Positions 33,480 through 38,622 of a stretch of 38,622 nucleotides of DNA are shown here, one piece after another. Source of the DNA: Hyphomicrobiales bacterium. GTDB lineage: Bacteria; Pseudomonadota; Alphaproteobacteria; Rhizobiales; Rhizobiaceae. Made by a program: the position numbers and the translations under genes. A model generated the notes under the pieces. It saw only the letters and a list, made by a program, of their open reading frames with translations. It was not told where the DNA came from and did no database searches. Every line of letters starts with the position of its first letter. The first letter of the stretch is position 1. The DNA is taken from NCBI GenBank assembly GCA_900470965.1, contig UCCS01000017.1:7094-45715 (forward strand), in the 5' to 3' direction.

Positions 33480-33511
33480 TGGAACGGCGGCGCAGATACG
33501 CCGCCGTTCCA
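33480..33511. terminator. Bidirectional hairpin between the SDR gene and cheB
   Basis: GGAACGGCGGCG and CGCCGCCGTTCC pair perfectly over 12 bp (13 with a T-A pair) around a 6-base loop. It sits between convergent genes, 10 bases after the SDR stop; no clear T-run on either side. Confidence 0.65.
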
Positions 33512-33529
33512 CTGCTTAATGTCCGAAAC

Positions 33530-34627
33530 TCAGGATTTCTGCTGTGTGATCAGCACTTCGCGGGCGATCTGGGCGAGCGGCAGAATACGGTCGACACCGC
33601 CCTTGGCGATCGCTTCCTTCGGCATGCCGAAAACAACCGAGGTCGCTTCATCCTGCGCGACGGTATAGGCACCGGCCTGATGCATTTCCAGCATGCCGCG
33701 CGCACCGTCGTCTCCCATTCCGGTCATGATGATGCCCATCGCGTTCGAGCCGGCCGAACGGGCAGCGGAACGGAAGAGCACATCGACGGACGGACGGTGG
33801 CGGGAAACCAGCGGCCCCGGCTTGACGGACACGTAATAACGCGCCCCCTGACGCTCCAGCAACATATGCTTGTCGCCGGGCGCAATCAGCACATGACCGC
33901 GCAACACCGGATCGCCGTCGGCCGCTTCCTTGACCTCGACTTCGCAAAGACCGTTGAGGCGCTTGGCAAAAGCCGCTGTGAATTTTTCCGGCATGTGCTG
34001 AACGATGACCATGCCTGGCGCGTTGGCCGGCAGCGCTTCCAGAAATTCGCGCAGGGCTTCCGTTCCGCCCGTCGAAGCGCCGACGCAGACGACCATTTCC
34101 GTCGTCTTCGCCATTGCCCGGCCGGTTGGCGGCGGCAACATCGCATCGGCCGTCAGCTTCTTGGCCGGCCCTTCCGCCGAAGCCGAACGGATGCTGCCTG
34201 CAGCGCGGCGCACATTGGTAAGCCGCGCATGCGAGGCGCTCTTGACCACTTCACGGATGCGCATGGCATCATCGGCCAGGCTATCCGCCGCACCGATCTT
34301 GGATTTCAGGATGACGTCGACGGCACCCGCCTCAAGCGCCTGAAGCAGAGTTTCCGAACCCGCCTCTGTCAGCGAGGAGCACATGACGACCGGGATCGGC
34401 CGCTGCGACATGAGCTTGCGCAGGAAGGTGATCCCATCCATGCGCGGCATCTCGACATCGAGCGTGATGACATCAGGGATCTCTTCCTGGATCTTGCGCG
34501 CCGCCATGAACGGGTCGGAAGCCACGGCCATGACTTCGATCTCCGGGTCTTCTTCCAGAACCCGAGCCAGCGTCTGCCTGACACTGGCGGAATCGTCGAT
34601 GATGAGGACGCGGACTTTTTTGGCCAT
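33530..34627 (-). CDS. cheB: Chemotaxis protein-glutamate methylesterase CheB
   Basis: Two-domain protein of 365 residues. The N-terminal receiver domain has Asp11/Asp12 ([12 protein letters not shown]), the phosphoryl site Asp57 in [11 protein letters not shown], and Lys108 further on. A Ser/Ala-rich linker leads to the methylesterase domain with Ser185 (GASTGG), His211 (QHMPEKF) and Asp307 (GMGDDGA). It removes methyl groups from receptors (and may deamidate Gln) when phosphorylated by CheA. It is the last gene of the mcp-cheW-cheR-cheB run, 9 bases after cheR. No cheA or cheY appears inside the window. Confidence 0.96.
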   Translation of the reverse strand: MAKKVRVLIIDDSASVRQTLARVLEEDPEIEVMAVASDPFMAARKIQEEIPDVITLDVEMPRMDGITFLRKLMSQRPIPVVMCSSLTEAGSETLLQALEAGAVDVILKSKIGAADSLADDAMRIREVVKSASHARLTNVRRAAGSIRSASAEGPAKKLTADAMLPPPTGRAMAKTTEMVVCVGASTGGTEALREFLEALPANAPGMVIVQHMPEKFTAAFAKRLNGLCEVEVKEAADGDPVLRGHVLIAPGDKHMLLERQGARYYVSVKPGPLVSRHRPSVDVLFRSAARSAGSNAMGIIMTGMGDDGARGMLEMHQAGAYTVAQDEATSVVFGMPKEAIAKGGVDRILPLAQIAREVLITQQKS

Positions 34628-34636
34628 AGGATCCCC

Positions 34637-35491
34637 TCAGATGCGCTGGAACACCGTATTCGAAACCTGCTTCAAGGGAAGGTCGAAGCCGGTGATCGAT
34701 TCCGAGTGACCGATAAACATGTAACCGCCCTTCGCGAGGCAATTGCAGAGACGGGTGAGCACTCCGGCCTGCGTCTGCTTGTCGAAGTAGATCAGCACGT
34801 TGCGGCAAAAGATCAGGTGCATCATGTCGCCAACAGGATATTTCTCATCCATCAGGTTCATGCGGGCGAAGCCGACACGGCTGCGCAGCTTCGGCGAGAT
34901 GCGAACCTCGCGGCGGCCCTGCTGCTTGGCCACCATGACATATTTCTTCTGCAGATCACGCGGCACCGGAGCGACCAGATCTTCCGCATAAATGCCCTTG
35001 CGCGCTGTCTGTAGCACATCGGTGGAGAGATCCGTCGCCAGCACATTGTAGGAGACATCGCTGCGGTTCTCGACGAACTCGGCCAGCACCATAGCCATCG
35101 TATAGGGCTCTGCACCCGTCGAGCAGGCAGAACTCCATGTGCGGATCGTCCGCAGGCCGCTGTCGGCGAGCGTCGGTAGGGCGACCATCTGCATATATTC
35201 GAAATGTTTGGCTTCCCGGAAGAAGTCGGTCTTATTGGTCGTCACGACGTCGATCAGGTAGACAGTCTCCTGGTCGAGACCATCCTCGTTGAACAGGAAA
35301 TCACAATAGTCGTCGAAGCTCGCATGGCGCGTGGCGCGCAAACGCCGGCGCAGCCGGCCCTCCAGCATCGTCAGCTTCGTCGGCGGCATCTTGATGCCGC
35401 TATAGTCATAGATGAACCGTGCCAGCTTGTCGAAATTACGCTTGCTGATCCTGTCACCCGGCAATTGGGTTTCTACCGCTGCCATACTCAT
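34637..35491 (-). CDS. cheR: Chemotaxis protein methyltransferase CheR
   Basis: S-adenosyl-methionine dependent enzyme of 284 residues that methylates receptor glutamates. The N-terminal CheR-N helices (FDKLARFIYDYSGIKMPPTK) precede the catalytic domain with TNKTDFFREAKHF, the SAM site TWSSACSTGAEPYTMAM, NVLATDLSTDVL and IFCRNVLIYFDK, and the end GYMFIGHSES. Length and motifs are normal. It starts 33 bases after cheW; a second in-frame ATG two codons later is a possible alternative. Its order with cheB is typical. Confidence 0.96.
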   Translation of the reverse strand: MSMAAVETQLPGDRISKRNFDKLARFIYDYSGIKMPPTKLTMLEGRLRRRLRATRHASFDDYCDFLFNEDGLDQETVYLIDVVTTNKTDFFREAKHFEYMQMVALPTLADSGLRTIRTWSSACSTGAEPYTMAMVLAEFVENRSDVSYNVLATDLSTDVLQTARKGIYAEDLVAPVPRDLQKKYVMVAKQQGRREVRISPKLRSRVGFARMNLMDEKYPVGDMMHLIFCRNVLIYFDKQTQAGVLTRLCNCLAKGGYMFIGHSESITGFDLPLKQVSNTVFQRI

Positions 35492-35524
35492 AAAACGCGA
35501 CGCTCCGAACAGGTCTTGAGGGCC

Positions 35525-36001
35525 TCAGGCGGCCGATTGCAGGACAGTTGCATCCTCGCGCGACAGAAGCCGGGCGAGGTCGACGATGACGACGAAGCCG
35601 TTCTCGCGGCGCACGACACCAGCAATATAATCCGACCGCCAGCGTACGCCGATATCGGGTGCAGACTCGATCTGATCGCGACGGAAGGGCGTCACTTCGA
35701 AAACGCGGTCGGCAACGAGGCCGAGCGTCAGAAGGCGATTTTCCATCGGAACGTCGAGAACCAGCACCCGCGTGTGCGGCGTCGGCACTGTCTTCGACAT
35801 GCCGAGCTTCAGGCGCAGATCGATCGTCGGAACGCCCTGGCCGCGCACGTCGCGCAGGCCGAGCAGATAGTCGGGACCATTCGGAATCTTGAATGCTTCC
35901 GCATAGTCGAGGATTTCGCGCACCACCTCCACCGGAACGGCGAAGATCTCCTCGCCGAGGCTGAAGGTCACGAATTGGGCTTCCAGAGATGTTGTTGCCA
36001 T
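35525..36001 (-). CDS. cheW: Chemotaxis scaffold protein CheW
   Basis: Adaptor of 158 residues that couples receptors to CheA kinase. The protein shows FVTFSLGEEIFAVPVEVVRE, IPNGPDYLLGLRDVRGQGVP and TIDLRLKLGM, the classic two-barrel pattern with ENRLLTLGLVADRVFEVTPF and VRRENGFVVIVDLARLLS. I start at the ATG at 36001 (MATTSLEAQ); a longer frame to 36379 overlaps the upstream receptor gene and reads as its Arg/Pro-rich shadow. It is 76 bases after the receptor gene and 33 before cheR. Confidence 0.95.
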   Translation of the reverse strand: MATTSLEAQFVTFSLGEEIFAVPVEVVREILDYAEAFKIPNGPDYLLGLRDVRGQGVPTIDLRLKLGMSKTVPTPHTRVLVLDVPMENRLLTLGLVADRVFEVTPFRRDQIESAPDIGVRWRSDYIAGVVRRENGFVVIVDLARLLSREDATVLQSAA

Positions 36002-36077
36002 GATCAACCGCTTTCCTTGGATTCGGGCGCCCCGATTATCGGAGACGCCTGTTAACATATTGAAAGGACCCGGATGC

Positions 36078-37898
36078 TCAGGCGCTTTCCTTGAACTCGG
36101 CATCCCCATCATCAGGGCCACCCATGGAGAGGTCGAGAGCAAAGCCCTTGGCGCGGGCCTGCTGGGCGGCGACCGAATTGGCGGCCGTGGTCTTCTTGCC
36201 GACCGGCTTGCGGCCTCCGGTCGGAGCGGGCGTGCGCACCGTGACCTTGGCAGCCGGAGCGCGGGACAGGCGGTTGCCGGCCATGTCCACCTTGAAGAAG
36301 GCGATGGAGGCCTGCAGTTCCTCAGCCTGGGTCGCCAGCTCTTCGGAGGTCGCCGACATCTCTTCGGAAGCGCCGGCATTCTGCTGGGTCACCTTGTCGA
36401 GCTGCTGGATCGCTTCGTTGATCTGGGCTGCACCAATATCCTGCTCGCGGCACGCCGAGCTGATCTCGGAGACCAGTTCGGCAGTCTTGCGGATGTCAGG
36501 AACCAGGCGACCAAGCATGTCGCCGGCTTCCTGCGCTGCCTTGACTGTATCGCCGGACATCGCACTGATCTCAGCGGCGGCCGACTGGCTGCGTTCTGCA
36601 AGCTTGCGCACTTCCGAGGCGACAACCGCAAAGCCCTTGCCGTGTTCACCGGCACGCGCAGCTTCGACGGCGGCATTCAGGGCGAGCAGGTCGGTCTGGC
36701 GGGCGATTTCCTGAACGATGCCGATCTTCTCGGCAATCGTGCGCATCGCAGCCACCGCACGGTTGACGGCATCGCCGGAATTCTCCGCATCCTTGGCGGA
36801 CTGGCGGGCGATCTTTTCGGTCTGGGCGGCGTTGTCGGCATTCTGCTTGATGTTTGAGGCCATCTGCTCCATCGAAGCAGAAGCCTCTTCAGCCGAAGCC
36901 GCCTGTTCGGTTGCGCCCTGCGAGACCTGCTCGGAGCTGGCTGACAGTTCCTGGCTGCCGGACGAGACGTTTTCCGCAGCGGCGATTGCATCAGCGACGA
37001 CACCACGCAGACGCTCCACCATCTGCTCCAGAGCGATACCCAACGTATCCTTTTCGGACAGAGGTTTCGGAGACACGGTAAGGTCGCCGTTCGAGATCTG
37101 GTTGGCGATCTGCGCCGTGTTACGCAGGTTGCCGGTCATCCTCGTCATGGAATTGACCAGGTCGCGGATTTCGTCATTGCTCTTATGCTCGATGTCCTGT
37201 TCGAGCTCGCCGATGCTGACGGCATCCGCGAGCTGGACTGCACGCTTGAGGCCACGGGAGATATTGAGCAGGATCCAGATGGCAGCAGCAGAGGATATGA
37301 TGATCAGACCTATCGTCATCATCACCAGCATGTTGCGCGACTGGGCATACTGGTCGTTGGTAGCGGCGTCGGTTTCGGCGACATTGCCGGTCACGGTGTC
37401 GTTCAGCTTGGTGAGAATGCCGAGAAGCTGGGTCGTCACCGCCTGGCCTTCGCCCATCGAAATAACGCCGGCCTGGGTGTTGGATTCGGTGGTGTTCTGC
37501 TTGGCGAGGTCGGCAACACGATCCTGCAGCGCCGTCCACTTGCCGTAGAGATCGCCGAACTGAGCCATGCCATTCCTGATGTCAGGGTCTTCCGAAGCGG
37601 CAAGGCGAGCCTGCAGTGTCTTGATCTGCTCGCGCTGCTGCGAAATCTCATCGACATAGCCGGCGATCTTGGTCGCATCGGTATTGATGATCGCATCCTT
37701 TTCGGCGCGGATGGAACGCATCACGGCATCGGAGAGATCACCGGAATCGCGCAGATTGGCGACCGGACCGGCAACCATGACCGAGATGTCGCTATTCAGC
37801 GACGAGAGATTGTAGATCGAAAGACCGGCCATCGCGCAGGTCAGGAGAACGATGAAACCGAACACCAGGCCCAGTTTGAGTTTAATCGTGAAGCGCAT
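36078..37898 (-). CDS. Methyl-accepting chemotaxis protein (transmembrane, four-helix sensor type)
   Basis: Receptor of 606 residues. TM1 lies at about 7-29, a helical periplasmic domain at about 31-188 looks like a four-helix-bundle sensor, TM2 is about 190-211, then one or two HAMP segments to about 300. The signalling domain has a long coiled coil with the hairpin tip [20 protein letters not shown] and [18 protein letters not shown]. The C-terminal tail is Ala/Pro/Lys-rich and ends [13 protein letters not shown], without the NWETF-type docking pentapeptide. Ligand is unknown. It is upstream of cheW, and a close relative lies 170 bases further upstream. Confidence 0.95.
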   Translation of the reverse strand: MRFTIKLKLGLVFGFIVLLTCAMAGLSIYNLSSLNSDISVMVAGPVANLRDSGDLSDAVMRSIRAEKDAIINTDATKIAGYVDEISQQREQIKTLQARLAASEDPDIRNGMAQFGDLYGKWTALQDRVADLAKQNTTESNTQAGVISMGEGQAVTTQLLGILTKLNDTVTGNVAETDAATNDQYAQSRNMLVMMTIGLIIISSAAAIWILLNISRGLKRAVQLADAVSIGELEQDIEHKSNDEIRDLVNSMTRMTGNLRNTAQIANQISNGDLTVSPKPLSEKDTLGIALEQMVERLRGVVADAIAAAENVSSGSQELSASSEQVSQGATEQAASAEEASASMEQMASNIKQNADNAAQTEKIARQSAKDAENSGDAVNRAVAAMRTIAEKIGIVQEIARQTDLLALNAAVEAARAGEHGKGFAVVASEVRKLAERSQSAAAEISAMSGDTVKAAQEAGDMLGRLVPDIRKTAELVSEISSACREQDIGAAQINEAIQQLDKVTQQNAGASEEMSATSEELATQAEELQASIAFFKVDMAGNRLSRAPAAKVTVRTPAPTGGRKPVGKKTTAANSVAAQQARAKGFALDLSMGGPDDGDAEFKESA

Positions 37899-37995
37899 TC
37901 CAAGACCCCTTTAGGACTGCAGCGGATATCCCGCGAAATGACACATTGTGCCGCCGTAAAAACGCTTCATGCGTTGCCGGCCGAGCCGGTGTGCC

Positions 37996-38045
37996 CCGGC
38001 GCTTCCATGCGCCGGCCGTAACGGGGCCGCTGTTGCCGCGGCCCC
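37996..38045 (-). terminator. Two hairpins between the tandem receptor genes
   Basis: CCGGCGC/GCGCCGG (37996-38015, 6-base loop) and GGGGCCGC/GCGGCCCC (38023-38045, 7-base loop) are consecutive GC-rich stems after the stop of the first receptor gene. No T-run, so either rho-dependent, attenuating or mRNA-stabilising. Confidence 0.45.
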
Positions 38046-38068
38046 AATGCCTGTCCGCCGGGAAGCGC

Positions 38069-38622
38069 TTACGCGCTTTCCCGGAAATCATCGTCCGCCG
38101 TGTCCGGTCCACCCATGGACATGTCCAGGGCAAAACCCTTGGCGCGGGCTTGCTGAGCGGCAACGCCGTTGGCGGCAGCCGCCTTGACAGCCGGCTTGCG
38201 AGCTGCGGATGGAGCCGGGCTGCGTGTGGTCACCTTGGCAGCCGGTGCGCGGCCCTGGCGGGCACTCGTTGCGATTGCCTTGCCACCCGCCGTATCCACC
38301 TTGAAGAAGGCGATAGACGTCTGCAGTTCCTCGGCCTGGGCAGCGAGCTCTTCGGAGGTTGCAGACATCTGCTCGGAAGCACCCGCATTCTGCTGGGTTA
38401 CCTTGTCGAGCTGCTGGATCGCCTCGTTGATCTGCGACGCACCGACATCCTGCTCGCGGCATGCAGAGCTGATCTCCGCCACGAGTTCCGCCGTCTTTCT
38501 GATGTCAGGCACTAGGCGGCCGAGCATGTCCCCGGCTTCCTGGGCGGCAGTGACGGTATCGCTCGACATGGCGCTGATTTCCGCTGCCGCCGACTGGCTG
38601 CGCTCTGCAAGCTTGCGCACTT
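38069..38622 (-). CDS. Methyl-accepting chemotaxis protein, C-terminal part (cut by right edge)
   Basis: The last 184 or so residues of a receptor, open at the right edge. It starts in the middle of the signalling hairpin ([20 protein letters not shown]) and is nearly identical to the same part of the neighbouring receptor, through [20 protein letters not shown] and [20 protein letters not shown]. The tail [18 protein letters not shown] then DFRESA also matches. The two genes are tandem paralogues. The N-terminal sensor is outside the window, so the ligand cannot be guessed. Confidence 0.95.
   Translation of the reverse strand, partial: VRKLAERSQSAAAEISAMSSDTVTAAQEAGDMLGRLVPDIRKTAELVAEISSACREQDVGASQINEAIQQLDKVTQQNAGASEQMSATSEELAAQAEELQTSIAFFKVDTAGGKAIATSARQGRAPAAKVTTRSPAPSAARKPAVKAAAANGVAAQQARAKGFALDMSMGGPDTADDDFRESA

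Noticed and set aside
33470..35014. Open frame of 514 codons on the plus strand across cheB and cheR
   Set aside because: Antisense to two unmistakable genes; composition is Arg/His-rich and no family motif is seen.
36002..36379. N-terminal extension of cheW
   Set aside because: The added residues are an Arg/Pro/Ser-rich out-of-frame reading of the receptor gene; the normal CheW start is at 36001.

Overview
The window looks like the chromosome of a Rhizobium-type alphaproteobacterium (Rhizobiales, Rhizobium/Agrobacterium group). The evidence is the high GC content, the strongly biased codon use, the order zapA - 6S RNA, tkt - gap - pgk - class I aldolase, the rcdA (DUF1465) gene with CtrA-type TTAA-N7-TTAA boxes, DUF4164 and DUF1192 small proteins, and the cheW-cheR-cheB-mcp cluster. 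Almost all genes read as intact core or soft-core chromosomal genes. I see no rRNA, tRNA, insertion sequence, phage gene or CRISPR array.

Layout. 1-2.8 kb (minus): a MscS-type mechanosensitive channel cut by the left edge, and a short-form 6-phosphogluconate dehydrogenase. 2.9-9.7 kb is a patchwork of small regulator-plus-enzyme modules: VOC protein and SRPBCC/AHSA1 protein divergent from an ArsR repressor; an XRE regulator followed by an extended SDR; an MFS exporter plus aldo/keto reductase divergent from a LysR regulator; a GrpB-family protein. 9.7-10.7 kb (minus) holds DUF4164, zapA and 6S RNA. 10.9-19.3 kb (plus) is a central-carbon block: transketolase, GAPDH, a GNAT acetyltransferase, a NhaP2-type K+/H+ antiporter, phosphoglycerate kinase and class I fructose-bisphosphate aldolase, mostly separated by clear hairpin terminators.

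19.4-23.5 kb: PhzF-family protein, a small membrane protein, an MFS permease, DUF1192, the CtrA-protease adaptor homologue RcdA under CtrA-like boxes, and ribosomal protein L31. 23.7-28.8 kb (plus): an ABC exporter half-transporter, an orphan TctC-type binding protein, a YegP-like protein, and a YCII/DGPF protein paired with a long ECF42-type sigma factor. 28.8-31.9 kb (minus): SuhB-type inositol monophosphatase followed by a tightly linked MotA/ExbB-like and OmpA/MotB-like pair, apparently a proton-driven stator of unknown job. 32.0-33.5 kb (plus): a TetR regulator and an SDR enzyme that share an operator-like motif. 33.5-38.6 kb (minus): two tandem methyl-accepting chemotaxis proteins (the first cut by the right edge), cheW, cheR and cheB.

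The most useful observations are regulatory: a TetR-type operator repeated before both tetR and its SDR partner, with GTCCAA half-sites spaced exactly 20 bp; a canonical CtrA box before rcdA; a palindrome before the YCII-ECF42 operon that contains a TGTCGA element; a nested inverted repeat before the aldolase gene; and a 6S RNA with an altered downstream neighbour. The MotA/OmpA-like pair is the best candidate for an undescribed system, though it looks like part of the core genome rather than an island. All family assignments were made by reading motifs, without database searches.
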